Below are positions 51,320-60,103 of a stretch of 64,000 nt of DNA, one piece after another. The notes under the pieces are model-generated. The model saw only the letters and a program-made list of their open reading frames with translations, was not told the DNA's origin and searched no databases. Numbering within the stretch: the first letter of the stretch is position 1; each line of letters opens with the position of its first letter. This DNA comes from Bacillus sp. FJAT-22090 (GTDB lineage: Bacteria > Bacillota > Bacilli > Bacillales_A > Planococcaceae): assembly GCF_001278755.1 (NCBI RefSeq), contig NZ_CP012601.1, positions 3,596,154 through 3,660,153 on the forward strand, in the 5' to 3' direction. The position numbers and the translations under genes were made by a program.

Positions 51320-51658
51320 ATGGAAACGTTAATTATGATATTAATCGGAATACTAACAGCCGTTGGAACCTATTTGATCCTCTCTAGAAATATTATTCGA
51401 GTAATTTTAGGGACCGCTGTTCTGTCTCATGCAGTTCATTTGTTGATCTTAACAATTGGAGGCTTAAAAAAAGGTAATGTACCTTTACTGAAGCAGGCAG
51501 ACGCTCCTTATACAGATGCTCTCCCACAAGCATTGATTTTAACTGCTATTGTTATAAGCTTTGCGGTGACAGCCTTTTTACTTGTTTTAGCTTATCGATC
51601 TTATCAAGTAAATAGGCAGGATGATCTTCATGCATTGCGAGGAACAAATGATGAATAA
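51320..51658 (+). CDS. mrpC: Na+/H+ antiporter subunit C
   Basis: 112 residues, three membrane segments, NuoK-like. LSRNIIRVILGTAVLSHAVH and DALPQALILTAIVISFAVTA are the conserved regions. Two nucleotides after mrpB; its end overlaps mrpD. Confidence 0.95.
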   Translation: METLIMILIGILTAVGTYLILSRNIIRVILGTAVLSHAVHLLILTIGGLKKGNVPLLKQADAPYTDALPQALILTAIVISFAVTAFLLVLAYRSYQVNRQDDLHALRGTNDE

Positions 51659-53135
51659 TTTAATTGTTTTGCCGTTAATCATTCCGATTATGGTGGGAGT
51701 GATACTCGTATTTCTACGTTCGTATATACGTTTACAGAGAATCATTAGTTTGTTAGCAATGATTGGAGTGGCGTGTGTTAGTGTCTTTGTTTTAAATACC
51801 ATTCAATCGGAAGGTATTCTGCGGTTAGATTTTGGTGGTTGGGAGCCTCCATTTGGGATACTTTTTGTCGCAGATTCTTTTTCCATGTTACTAGTATTAA
51901 CAGCAAGTATTGTAACAGCAATCTGTTTAATTTATGCCTTTTCTTCAATCGGAGAAAGACATGAGAAAATGTTTTTCTACCCATTTGTCTTATTTTTAGT
52001 AGCAGGGGTAAATGGTTCTTTGTTGACTGGTGATATGTTTAACTTATTCGTTTGTTTCGAAGTGATGCTTTTAGCCTCTTATGCGCTTATAACGCTTGGA
52101 GGGGAAAAGGTACAATTAAGAGAATCGATTAAGTACGTGGTCATAAACGTGGTTGCATCTTGGTTCTTCTTAGTAGCATTAGCTTTTCTATATGGCACAA
52201 CTGGAACTTTAAATATGGCTCATTTAGCAGAAAGAGTAGCGGAAGCAGGACAAGATCCATTACTTACAACGATAGCCATCGTCTTTTTGCTAGTGTTTAG
52301 CTTAAAGGCAGGATTGTTATTATTCTATTGGCTTCCAGGTTCTTATAGTGTTCCTCCGACTGCAGTAGCCGCACTTTTTGGAGCTTTACTAACGAAGGTA
52401 GGAATATATGCATTGTTCCGTACTTTTACGCTGATTTTTTATCATGAACCAGATGTTACGCATAGTTTAATCGGTGTAATGGCAGGAATCACTATTGTGG
52501 CAGGTTGTATGGGAGCGATTGCGTTCAAGGATGTGCGTCAAATTGTTGCTTATAATGTAGTCATTGCAGTTGGATTTATTTTAATTGGACTAGCAGTTGC
52601 GACACCCGCTTCGATTGAAGGATCTATTTATTACATTATCCACGATATGATTGCAAAGGCTATGTTATTTTTACTTGTCGGTACGATGATTCTACTTACT
52701 GGAAAAAATAAAATAGATGAGATAAGTGGTCTTATTCGGAACTATCCGATGTTTGGGTGGCTATTTTTCATCGTTACATTGTCTCTTACAGGAATACCTC
52801 CACTAAGTGGTTTTGTTGGGAAAATACTGGTAGGGCAAGGAGCAGTGGAAGCAGGTTCATATATTTTATTGGCTTTAGCTTTTATATCTAGTATTGTGGT
52901 GTTGTATTCACTACTTCGCATATTTTTAAACTCCTTCTTCGGTGAAACAATTATTAGTTTAGGAGAAGAAATGCCACTTAAGAAAGGATTGCTAATTCCA
53001 ATTGTTTTATTAGCCATTGGAACAGCTTCACTAGGACTTGGGGCAGAATTTATATCTACCTATGTAAGTGATGCTGCAAAAACTCTTGTCAATCCCGCTA
53101 TCTATATTGAAGCGGTTTTAGGTGGAGAAAAGTAG
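51651..53135 (+). CDS. mrpD: Na+/H+ antiporter subunit D
   Basis: 494 residues, about 14 membrane segments, NuoM/N-like. Conserved VCFEVMLLASYALITLGG (Glu of the proton path), LVFSLKAGLLLFYWLPGSY (Lys) and SLTGIPPLSGFVGKILVG. I use ATG 51651 by homology; ATG 51648 is adjacent. Overlaps mrpC by 8 nt. Confidence 0.96.
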   Translation: MNNLIVLPLIIPIMVGVILVFLRSYIRLQRIISLLAMIGVACVSVFVLNTIQSEGILRLDFGGWEPPFGILFVADSFSMLLVLTASIVTAICLIYAFSSIGERHEKMFFYPFVLFLVAGVNGSLLTGDMFNLFVCFEVMLLASYALITLGGEKVQLRESIKYVVINVVASWFFLVALAFLYGTTGTLNMAHLAERVAEAGQDPLLTTIAIVFLLVFSLKAGLLLFYWLPGSYSVPPTAVAALFGALLTKVGIYALFRTFTLIFYHEPDVTHSLIGVMAGITIVAGCMGAIAFKDVRQIVAYNVVIAVGFILIGLAVATPASIEGSIYYIIHDMIAKAMLFLLVGTMILLTGKNKIDEISGLIRNYPMFGWLFFIVTLSLTGIPPLSGFVGKILVGQGAVEAGSYILLALAFISSIVVLYSLLRIFLNSFFGETIISLGEEMPLKKGLLIPIVLLAIGTASLGLGAEFISTYVSDAAKTLVNPAIYIEAVLGGEK

Positions 53136-53153
53136 AGGAAGAGGTGAATATAC

Positions 53154-53636
53154 ATGCCTGCACAGTTTTTACTTAATTTGTTTATCGCGTTTTTATGGAT
53201 GTTATTACAGGATGAAGATGAGCTAAGAATTACAACCTTTATCGCTGGTTTCCTTGTAGGGATAGGGATTATCTTTTTAATGCATCGTTTTTTTGGTACG
53301 CAATTCTACTTAAGAAGATTAGTTTCTATATTAAAACTTATATTTATCTTTATATCAGAGCTAACGTTTTCAAGCATTTTAATTATTAAACAAATATTAA
53401 ATCCTAGACATAAAATTAAACCTGGGATTTTCACTTATAAAACTGAACTACGAGGTGACTGGGAAATCACAGCACTCGCCATGTTATTAACACTTACTCC
53501 AGGTTCTGTCGTAATGGAAGTAAATCCTGAAGGTGATATGTTTTATATTCATGCGATGGATATTGAGAAATCAAAAGAAGATGTATTAAGATCAATTGAG
53601 CGATTTGAAAAAGCGATTATGGAGGTGACACGTTGA
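53154..53636 (+). CDS. mrpE: Na+/H+ antiporter subunit E
   Basis: 160 residues. N-terminal membrane segments (FLLNLFIAFLWMLLQDE), ELTFSSILIIKQILNPRHKI and the cytosolic TALAMLLTLTPGSVVMEVNP are typical. GAGGTG before ATG. Required for assembly of the complex in other bacilli. Confidence 0.95.
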   Translation: MPAQFLLNLFIAFLWMLLQDEDELRITTFIAGFLVGIGIIFLMHRFFGTQFYLRRLVSILKLIFIFISELTFSSILIIKQILNPRHKIKPGIFTYKTELRGDWEITALAMLLTLTPGSVVMEVNPEGDMFYIHAMDIEKSKEDVLRSIERFEKAIMEVTR

Positions 53637-53920
53637 TGATAGAGATGATTCTTTTAGTTGCACTCGCCTTTTTTGCCATTTCCATATCGATTGCTCTTTT
53701 TCGAATGATTAAAGGGCCAACGATGCCAGACCGTGCAATAGCTTTAGATATGATTGGTGTCAATCTTCTATCTTCGATTGCTGTTATTTCGATGGTATTA
53801 AAAACAATGGCCTTTTTAGAGGCGATTCTTATTTTAGGTATTCTTGCTTTTATTAGTACAATTGCATTCTCGAAGTACATCGAAAGGGGGATTATCGTTG
53901 AGCGCAAGTCAGATAATTGA
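53636..53920 (+). CDS. mrpF: Na+/H+ antiporter subunit F
   Basis: 94 residues, three membrane segments; RMIKGPTMPDRAIALDMIGV is diagnostic. ATG 53636 shares a base with the mrpE stop and is 8 nt after GGAGGTG; a TTG one codon earlier is less likely. Confidence 0.94.
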   Translation: MIEMILLVALAFFAISISIALFRMIKGPTMPDRAIALDMIGVNLLSSIAVISMVLKTMAFLEAILILGILAFISTIAFSKYIERGIIVERKSDN

Positions 53921-54263
53921 ACTTGGTGCAGCTATATTAATCTTATTAGCTAGTATTATGAGTGTTATTAGTGCTTTTGGTATTATAACTCTCCCTGATA
54001 TTTATACCCGTTCACATGCGGCTACTAAGAGCTCTACGTTAGCTGTATTATTATCCCTTTCTGGAGCGTTTGTTTATTTTTGGGTACATGATGCATTTAT
54101 TAGCGTAAGGTTAATTTTAGGGATTATATTTGTTTTTTTAACAGCACCTGTCTCGGGGCATCTCATAACTCGTGCGGCGTATCGTTCAGGAGTGAAACTT
54201 TCTAATTCTTCAGCGGAGGACGAATTGAAGGAAGTTTTATTTCCAGAAGAGAAAAGTAAGTAA
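53898..54263 (+). CDS. mrpG: Na+/H+ antiporter subunit G
   Basis: 121 residues, three membrane segments; GIITLPDIYTRSHAATKSST and PVSGHLITRAAYRSGV identify MrpG. TTG 53898, 7 nt after GGGGG, overlaps mrpF by 23 nt. A charged C-terminus follows. Last gene of the operon. Confidence 0.94.
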   Translation: MSASQIIELGAAILILLASIMSVISAFGIITLPDIYTRSHAATKSSTLAVLLSLSGAFVYFWVHDAFISVRLILGIIFVFLTAPVSGHLITRAAYRSGVKLSNSSAEDELKEVLFPEEKSK

Positions 54264-54266
54264 ATC

Positions 54267-54305
54267 AACACCTTCCAAGATTTAGCTTGGAAGGTGTTTT
54301 TTTAT
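54267..54305 (+). terminator. Terminator of the mrp operon
   Basis: AACACCTTCCAAG/CTTGGAAGGTGTT perfect stem, 6-nt loop, long T run. Confidence 0.93.
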
Positions 54306-54316
54306 AAAACTATTCC

Positions 54317-55537
54317 TTATTCATTGTAATATTCCCTTTTAGAAGGAGCTGTACTTAAAAACAATAATAGAACGGTTAGGGCTAACATTAGTAATGAACC
54401 ACAAATTACGACGAACTGGATGGAGACGAGTTCTGCTGTAATCCCAATAACTATTGTACTTAAAATAATGAAGAATGCTTCAATTAACCCGTATATACTG
54501 CCAACTCTGCCCATCATATTTACTGGGATATTATTTTGATAAAACGTATGAAATCCTGTATTAGCGAATGCTAGAGAAAAGGCAAGGATAAAAAAACCTA
54601 TGCCTGCTACTAAAAAGGAGCTCGAAAAAGCATATACAATATAACCAATTGAAACAATTAAAGAACCAACGCCAATTAAAATAAACGTCCTCAGCATTCT
54701 TACAAATATGGAGTTCACTATAGCCCCTGTAATAATACCCGCCCCTGCAATACTTACAAGAAAACCATACTCCGTGTTCGATAAGGAAAGTACTGATTTC
54801 GCAAATGCAGCTTCCTGAGAGTCCAAAGATGTCGCCATTACCATCACACAACTAAACAAAAAGTAAATGCCCATAATATAAGGAAAATGCCGACTGAAGT
54901 TTAAAACAATACTCCAATCTTTTTTTATTACCGCCCATGTAAAATGATCATCTGCTTGGGCAATCGCCTGATACCTTTCCAAATTAGGCATAAATAAAGT
55001 AACGATACCTGATAATAGGAGGGCAGTCGCGTTAATAAAAATTGCTACTGTGGGTGTGCCTAGTAAAAATAGAATTCCAGCTATCGCTGGTCCTATCAAA
55101 AAAGCTCCAGAATCTATTAAGCTTCGCAGCGAATTAAATCGTTTTCTTTGTTCAACTGGTATTAACTTTGTAACATAGGTCATAGATGTTGGTTCAAACA
55201 TAGAACTTGCCATATTGATTATAAAGACAAGGAAATATATTAGCCAAATGTCTGAAACAAATGGCAGAAATGCTATAAACATTGCTCGAAATAGATCAAG
55301 CACTATCATTAAATTTCTTTTATTGATTCGATCAATTACACTACCTGCCCAACTATTCGTAAACAAGGTAGCCAGAGGTTTAACAATATAAAGTCCGGCA
55401 ACAGCAAGAGGGGAGTTCGTCATATCCAACACGATTAAATTAAGTGCAATTAAATAGACCCATGCACCAAGATTAGAAATGCCAATTCCCACTAATAATA
55501 TAAATGGGTACTTCCATGATGAGTATAATTTATTCAT
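54317..55537 (-). CDS. MFS transporter downstream of a T-box
   Basis: 406 residues with 12 membrane segments. GIGISNLGAWVYLIALNLIV, NSWAGSVIDRINKRNLMIVL and EPTSMTYVTKLIPVEQRKRF place it in the macrolide-efflux/enterobactin-exporter-like MFS group (MFS_3 type). ATG 55537 is 12 nt after AAAGGAG. A complete T-box leader on the same strand ends 150 bp upstream, implying induction by lack of an amino acid. If the two are linked, the protein may move an amino acid or peptide. A TATAAT-like box between them could allow separate expression. Confidence 0.87.
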   Translation of the reverse strand: MNKLYSSWKYPFILLVGIGISNLGAWVYLIALNLIVLDMTNSPLAVAGLYIVKPLATLFTNSWAGSVIDRINKRNLMIVLDLFRAMFIAFLPFVSDIWLIYFLVFIINMASSMFEPTSMTYVTKLIPVEQRKRFNSLRSLIDSGAFLIGPAIAGILFLLGTPTVAIFINATALLLSGIVTLFMPNLERYQAIAQADDHFTWAVIKKDWSIVLNFSRHFPYIMGIYFLFSCVMVMATSLDSQEAAFAKSVLSLSNTEYGFLVSIAGAGIITGAIVNSIFVRMLRTFILIGVGSLIVSIGYIVYAFSSSFLVAGIGFFILAFSLAFANTGFHTFYQNNIPVNMMGRVGSIYGLIEAFFIILSTIVIGITAELVSIQFVVICGSLLMLALTVLLLFLSTAPSKREYYNE

Positions 55538-55687
55538 TGTCCTGTTATACTCCTTTCTCAATTAAATGGCTTTTTAAACTTTGCTGTTAATAGTTAAAAT
55601 CATACGGGGATTATACGAATCTATTTGCAATTTGCACGTCCGCATGAGCCACTATAGTAACAGAGCATTTATTAAAAAACTGCAAAT

Positions 55688-55988
55688 AAAAAAATCCCAC
55701 CCCCAAGACAAATGTCTTAGGGACGAGATTTAGAAAGTCGTGGTACCACCCTAGTTTATTAATATGTCACCATATTAATCTTAATCGGTACGGCAAATAA
55801 ACTACGATTTGCGTATACCTGAGCCCGATAACGGGAGCTCCCGTCACACCATCTCCTATTAGCAGGGTCCTTTGTGATGCTCCGAGACTTGGTTCAATAA
55901 ATAATTCTTACTCCTTTTCAGCACCCGGAGCTCTCTTCAAAAGAATTGATCGATCTACTCTTCTCTTCATCGCATATAAATTTTACCA
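55688..55988 (-). promoter_or_regulatory. T-box riboswitch
   Basis: On the minus strand: Stem I base GATG/CATC, AGTAGA loop-E element, AGAGAGCTCCGGGTGCTGAAAA distal region in part, then the T-box AGGGTGGTACCACG (55752-55739) and a 16-bp wobble-containing terminator (55729-55694) with seven T residues. The T-box AGGG can instead pair with CCCT of the terminator's 5' arm. The bulge UGGU expects a tRNA with discriminator A. The specifier strand reads GAACCAAG (55895-55888); CCA (Pro), CAA (Gln) or ACC (Thr) are possible by eye and I cannot choose safely. Confidence 0.88.
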
Positions 55989-56017
55989 ATAGTAACATGA
56001 TTCAGGTAATTATGTAA
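55989..56017 (-). promoter_or_regulatory. Promoter of the T-box leader
   Basis: Minus-strand TTACAT (56017-56012), 17-bp spacer and TACTAT (55994-55989), placing the start a few bases before Stem I. Confidence 0.6.
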
Positions 56018-56056
56018 ATAATATTATTATAATTACGACAATTTTCTATATATTTC

Positions 56057-56114
56057 GTCTGATATATTGCATTCTGCGTCAATACATAGTATTATCAGGT
56101 CTGATATATTTGCA
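56057..56114. repeat. Two direct repeats GTCTGATATATT, 42 bp apart
   Basis: Copies at 56057 and 56099 extend to GTCTGATATATT(T)GCA. The 42-bp distance is four helical turns. They lie between the divergent T-box promoter and brnQ and could be paired sites for a regulator. Confidence 0.6.
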
Positions 56115-56216
56115 GGCTGAAGAAATGATAAAAATCATTTATGCAAATTCATCTAAGAAAATACACAAGCTAAAACAAAAATGATTTTGTTTATCATTAC
56201 AGGAGGCAGAATAATT

Positions 56217-57557
56217 ATGGATAAAAAATTATCATTCTCCAATCATCTTGTTATTGGAGTAATGTTGTTTGCACTATTCTTTGGAGCAGGAAATCTAATT
56301 TTCCCAGCAAGTTTAGGTCAGAACGCAGGAACGAATGTATGGCCAGCGGTAATTGGATTTTTGGCAACGGGAATTGGATTACCTTTCCTAGGTACGCTTG
56401 CAATGGGATTCTCAGGAAGTAAAAATCTACAAGAGTTATCAAGTAGAGTAAATCCTATTTTCGCTGTTATTTTTACCTCTTTGTTGTATTTAACTATAGG
56501 ACCTTTCTTCGCTTTGCCAAGAACAGGAGCCGTTTCTTATGAAATTGGAATTCAACCGTTTATAGATGCTGACTATGCACAAATTGGATTACTCGTATTT
56601 ACAATACTTTTCTTTGGAATTACATTATTATTTTCTCTTAATCCTTCGAAAATTGTAGATAATGTAGGGAAATATTTATCACCGGGAATAATTATTGGGT
56701 TATTTATCTTATTACTCTTTGTTGTTTTGAAGCCTATGGGTGGGTTTGAAGCTCCTCAAGGAAGTTATGTGGATAATGCATTTATGACCGGCTTTACAGA
56801 GGGATACAATACAATGGATGCTTTAGCTTCACTTGTATTTGGTATTATCGTGATCAATGCAGTTCGTTCCATGGGAGTTAATTCGACAAAAGGAATTATA
56901 TCTGCAACAGCTAAGTCTGGTGGAATTGCTGTATTCTTTTTAGGCGTTATATATGCAGGGATTGCTTATTTAGGTGCAACAAGTACAAGTCTTTTTGGAT
57001 TGTTTGATAATGGTGGTCCCGTTTTAAGTAGCGCTTCTGAGCATTACTTCGGTTCATTTGGAGCAGTGCTTTTATCTGTTATTATTTTCTTAGCATGTTT
57101 GACAACTAGTATTGGTTTAACAACTGCATGTGGGGAGTATTTTCATACGTTGATGCCGAAAATTAGTTATAAGGCATTTGTCATATTCTTTAGTGTGTTT
57201 ACATGTATTATTGCTAACTTTGGATTATCAAACATCATTACATATTCAATTCCTGTATTGATGCTGCTATATCCATTAGCAATTGTAATGATCTTGTTGA
57301 CATTCATTTCACCGTTATTTAATCACGCAAGAATTGTTTATGTAAGTGTTGTACTCATAACGTTTTTAATTAGTGTTATTGACGGTTTTAAAGCATTATG
57401 TGATTCACTAGGCATTGATTATTTTGGATGGATGAAACCAATCGTATCATTATATGAGAATTATTTGCCGTTCTATAGTGTAGGTTTGGGCTGGTTAATT
57501 CCTTTCATAGTTGTAACTCTTATAACTGGCATAATTGCAAAAATGCAAAAAACATAA
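56217..57557 (+). CDS. brnQ: Branched-chain amino acid transporter, LIVCS family
   Basis: 446 residues, 12 membrane segments. Sodium-coupled uptake of Leu, Ile and Val. Family marks: ALFFGAGNLIFPASLGQNAG, the following GFLATGIGLPFLGTLA, GPFFALPRTGAVSYEIG and LACLTTSIGLTTACGEYFH. ATG 56217 is 10 nt after AGGAGG; an ATG at 56181 is too far upstream. Its own region has direct repeats, and a GntR gene lies convergent downstream. Confidence 0.95.
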   Translation: MDKKLSFSNHLVIGVMLFALFFGAGNLIFPASLGQNAGTNVWPAVIGFLATGIGLPFLGTLAMGFSGSKNLQELSSRVNPIFAVIFTSLLYLTIGPFFALPRTGAVSYEIGIQPFIDADYAQIGLLVFTILFFGITLLFSLNPSKIVDNVGKYLSPGIIIGLFILLLFVVLKPMGGFEAPQGSYVDNAFMTGFTEGYNTMDALASLVFGIIVINAVRSMGVNSTKGIISATAKSGGIAVFFLGVIYAGIAYLGATSTSLFGLFDNGGPVLSSASEHYFGSFGAVLLSVIIFLACLTTSIGLTTACGEYFHTLMPKISYKAFVIFFSVFTCIIANFGLSNIITYSIPVLMLLYPLAIVMILLTFISPLFNHARIVYVSVVLITFLISVIDGFKALCDSLGIDYFGWMKPIVSLYENYLPFYSVGLGWLIPFIVVTLITGIIAKMQKT

Positions 57558-57561
57558 AAAT

Positions 57562-57600
57562 AACAAGCCCATTTACTTAATGTAAATGGGCTTGTTTTCT
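57562..57600. terminator. Bidirectional terminator
   Basis: AACAAGCCCATTTAC/GTAAATGGGCTTGTT 15-bp perfect stem between brnQ and the GntR gene. Confidence 0.93.
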
Positions 57601-57601
57601 A

Positions 57602-58246
57602 TTAAAATTCTTCTATAGTATAAATCCAATTTGCGCGCATAACTTCTGTTACTTTTTTTGTGTCCTTTTCTCTAAGAAAACGAATTATTTCAGCGTGTTG
57701 TTCTACGGAATACTCTCTAAGATTAATTTTTTCATAATAGAACAATCTTCGCACATGTGCTTGAAGCATTTCTATCATAGAAAGTATGTATGGATTATTG
57801 GCACTATCCACAATAATCTGGTGGAACTCTTCGTCTACTTTCAATGCAGTGGTAAATTCCTTTGTCCGAAGCGCATCCGCGAATTGCTTGTTCTTTTCTT
57901 CTAGTAATTCAAGTATGCTCTCATCCATATTAGGAATAGAGAGTTCGGCTGCAAGCGCTTGCAATACTGCTAATGGTGGTAAAAGATTATTAATGTCGTC
58001 TGTTTCTACTGCAGTTACTTGCGTAGCTCTTCCTGGTTGCATGGTGACAAAGCCTTGTGATTCTAAGAGCTGAAGTGATTCACGAATGGGAGTTCGACTA
58101 ACTCCCAGTGCCTGTGCAAGCTCGATATCATTTAATTTTTCTTCTGGTTGTAATGTACCATCGATAATCCATTGCTGTAATTGATTAAAAGCATGAAGTT
58201 TTGCGGTAGTTCTTACAGGTTTTGTATGATTAACTGGTATCGGCAT
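57602..58246 (-). CDS. GntR family transcriptional regulator, FadR/FCD subgroup
   Basis: 214 residues. Winged helix: LNDIELAQALGVSRTPIRES, LQLLESQGFVTMQPGRATQV. FCD ligand domain with metal-site-type residues VDEEFHQIIVDSANN and EQHAEIIRFLREKD. ATG 58246 is 7 nt after AAGGAGGG; the TTG further upstream lies in the ribosome site. It is unpaired with a metabolic operon, so its target is unclear; a dyad over its own promoter suggests autorepression. Confidence 0.92.
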   Translation of the reverse strand: MPIPVNHTKPVRTTAKLHAFNQLQQWIIDGTLQPEEKLNDIELAQALGVSRTPIRESLQLLESQGFVTMQPGRATQVTAVETDDINNLLPPLAVLQALAAELSIPNMDESILELLEEKNKQFADALRTKEFTTALKVDEEFHQIIVDSANNPYILSMIEMLQAHVRRLFYYEKINLREYSVEQHAEIIRFLREKDTKKVTEVMRANWIYTIEEF

Positions 58247-58286
58247 GTGACAACCCTCCTTCAAAAATCTTAATAGTTAACAAAAT

Positions 58287-58309
58287 TATACACTATATTA
58301 TACAGTATA
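58287..58309. promoter_or_regulatory. Dyad upstream of the GntR gene
   Basis: TATAC...GTATA arms around ACTATATTATACAGT, a 23-bp imperfect palindrome 40 bp before the start codon; a likely autoregulatory operator overlapping a TATAAT-like box on the minus strand. Confidence 0.55.
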
Positions 58310-58332
58310 TCGCATTTATTGTTAAAAAAGTT

Positions 58333-58959
58333 TTATTCCATCAAAATTTTTAAGGTAAGAGCTCTCACATCAATTACAGATTCTTCCTCCATAATGTCTT
58401 GTAACATAACTTCTTTGAAGTAATTAACACTTTTTTCTAAAGGCATATGAACTATTTTTCTTAAAGCATTATCGTACATTTTTAAAAACTCAATATCCGT
58501 ATTTCCGCGTTGTAATTCTGCAAAAGCTTCATACACTTGATCGAGTTTATCAGCAAGTTCAAGTAGTCTGCCTTCAATGGTTTCGTCTTTTCCTTCTTTC
58601 ATTCGGTCGAAAAAGACAGGTTGGAATTCCTCTGGAATTTCATCTAAAATAAATTTCTCCATCATTTTTTCTTCTACATGAGAAAGCATCTGTTTAAGTT
58701 CTGGGGAAGCATGCTTTACTGGAGTTTTAATATCCCCGATAAAAATTTCAGCAAAGTCATGATTAATCGTTTTTTCATAAAGTGACTTCCAGTTAATAGT
58801 CGCTCCATTGTTCTCTTCGATTGTTGCAAAAAACATCGCGTATTGAGAAACCTTCCATGAATGTGCAGCAACATTATGATCCTCGAACTTAAAACGTCCT
58901 GGGGCACGTATAATTCTTTCTAAATCGTTCATGCTCATAAAAAACTTATGAATACCCAT
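58333..58959 (-). CDS. HD domain phosphohydrolase, YfbR-like
   Basis: 208 residues. HD-domain metal ligands in NVAAHSWKVSQYAMFF (His) and TINHDFAEIFIGDIKTPVKH (HisAsp), and Asp in LLELADKLDQVYEAF. This order fits YfbR-type 5'-deoxynucleotidases, which dephosphorylate deoxynucleoside monophosphates. AAAAGGAG before ATG. Monocistronic. Confidence 0.85.
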   Translation of the reverse strand: MGIHKFFMSMNDLERIIRAPGRFKFEDHNVAAHSWKVSQYAMFFATIEENNGATINWKSLYEKTINHDFAEIFIGDIKTPVKHASPELKQMLSHVEEKMMEKFILDEIPEEFQPVFFDRMKEGKDETIEGRLLELADKLDQVYEAFAELQRGNTDIEFLKMYDNALRKIVHMPLEKSVNYFKEVMLQDIMEEESVIDVRALTLKILME

Positions 58960-59078
58960 TCACAATCACTCCTTTTTATTATCATACTTGAAAATTCGAA
59001 AATATTGTAATGAAAGCATAATTGTAAGATAACCAAAAAATAAGGTACTATGAATGTAAAATGAAAGAAGGATTAACA

Positions 59079-59540
59079 ATGACTGAAATTCAACCAGTGC
59101 TAAAGAAGCTACAATGGAAAGAAACAGGAAAAGCAGTGCTCATTTTAAATGCCCCATCTTCTTATAATGAGGTTTTAACTGCTTTTGAAGGAAGAGTAGA
59201 TAAAAAAGTGGAAGAAGAAAATTATGGGTTTATTCAAGTGTTTGGAACTTCCAACGAAGAGATAGTTAACCTTTCTAAATCAGTTGTTGATTTTCTTGAA
59301 GAAGATGGTCTTTTATGGTTATGTTATCCTAAAAAATCTTCCAAAGTATATAAAGGCTCAGATTGTAGCAGAGATACTGTTGCACGAGTGCTTGCCGAAG
59401 AAGGTTTTGAACCCGTTCGAAATATTGCAATTGATGAAGATTGGTCAGCACTTAGGTTTCGTAAGGTAGAAAATATTAAAAAGATGGTACGTAAATTCGC
59501 TCATACAGAAGTAGGAAAAGAGCGTACAAATGAGCAATGA
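59079..59540 (+). CDS. DUF3052-like protein
   Basis: 153 residues. The pattern GKAVLILNAPSSYNEVL, DGLLWLCYPKKSSKVYKGSD, CSRDTVARVLAEEGFEPVRN and AIDEDWSALRFR is that of DUF3052 proteins. No catalytic residues are known. I prefer ATG 59079 (6 nt after AAGGA) to ATG 59061. Its end overlaps the DinB gene by 11 nt, so they are translated together. Confidence 0.78.
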   Translation: MTEIQPVLKKLQWKETGKAVLILNAPSSYNEVLTAFEGRVDKKVEEENYGFIQVFGTSNEEIVNLSKSVVDFLEEDGLLWLCYPKKSSKVYKGSDCSRDTVARVLAEEGFEPVRNIAIDEDWSALRFRKVENIKKMVRKFAHTEVGKERTNEQ

Positions 59541-59988
59541 TGCTATAAAACAATTACAATTTATTTCAGAAACAATCTTAGAACTTTTTGAACTAGTGGA
59601 TGAAGAAATACTGCATAAAAGTCCAGTCGTAAATAAAATGAGTGTATGGGAAGTTTGCATGCATCTCTCCCAAATACCAGGAGCAGATTTGCATATTCAA
59701 AAAGGCTATTCGGCACAGCAAATGACGGAGTATTATCAAACAAATATGTCTAAGAATATAGCAGAAGTAAAAAATCGATTTACAACTGGTATTCAAGAAC
59801 TTCTAATCTATTATGAGAACATAGCTGAAGACGAATTAAAGGAAAGATTCACCACATATTGGGGAAGTGATTATAGTAAGGGTGAATGGTTTATTCAAAT
59901 TATCAATCATTTGGTGCATCATCGAATGCAATTGTATCAATATTTACTATTACTAAATCAAGAAGTACATATTGTTTTATTTCGTTGA
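59530..59988 (+). CDS. DinB superfamily protein
   Basis: 152 residues, DinB-type helical bundle. Histidines in EVCMHLSQIPG and NHLVHHRMQLYQYLL are the likely metal ligands. Starts within the end of the DUF3052 gene. Second of three DinB-fold genes in the window; low similarity among them indicates old duplication or separate origin. Confidence 0.82.
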   Translation: MSNDAIKQLQFISETILELFELVDEEILHKSPVVNKMSVWEVCMHLSQIPGADLHIQKGYSAQQMTEYYQTNMSKNIAEVKNRFTTGIQELLIYYENIAEDELKERFTTYWGSDYSKGEWFIQIINHLVHHRMQLYQYLLLLNQEVHIVLFR

Positions 59989-60103
59989 AAAGTGGGAATC
60001 CTATTATTAAATAAACGCGAGCGCGAATATCTGCCGATAGGCGAGGCTTTGGGTTTTGGACAGATAATTGATTTTTTATCTGTTAATAAAAGGAGGAGTT
60101 CTT

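Noticed and set aside
53617-53907. Long minus-strand frame opposite mrpF
   Set aside because: Shadow of the conserved mrpF coding sequence.
47391-60030. Shared GCGCGAAT near the GC-rich hairpin at 47391 and at 60018
   Set aside because: Eight bases only, no further similarity; likely chance.
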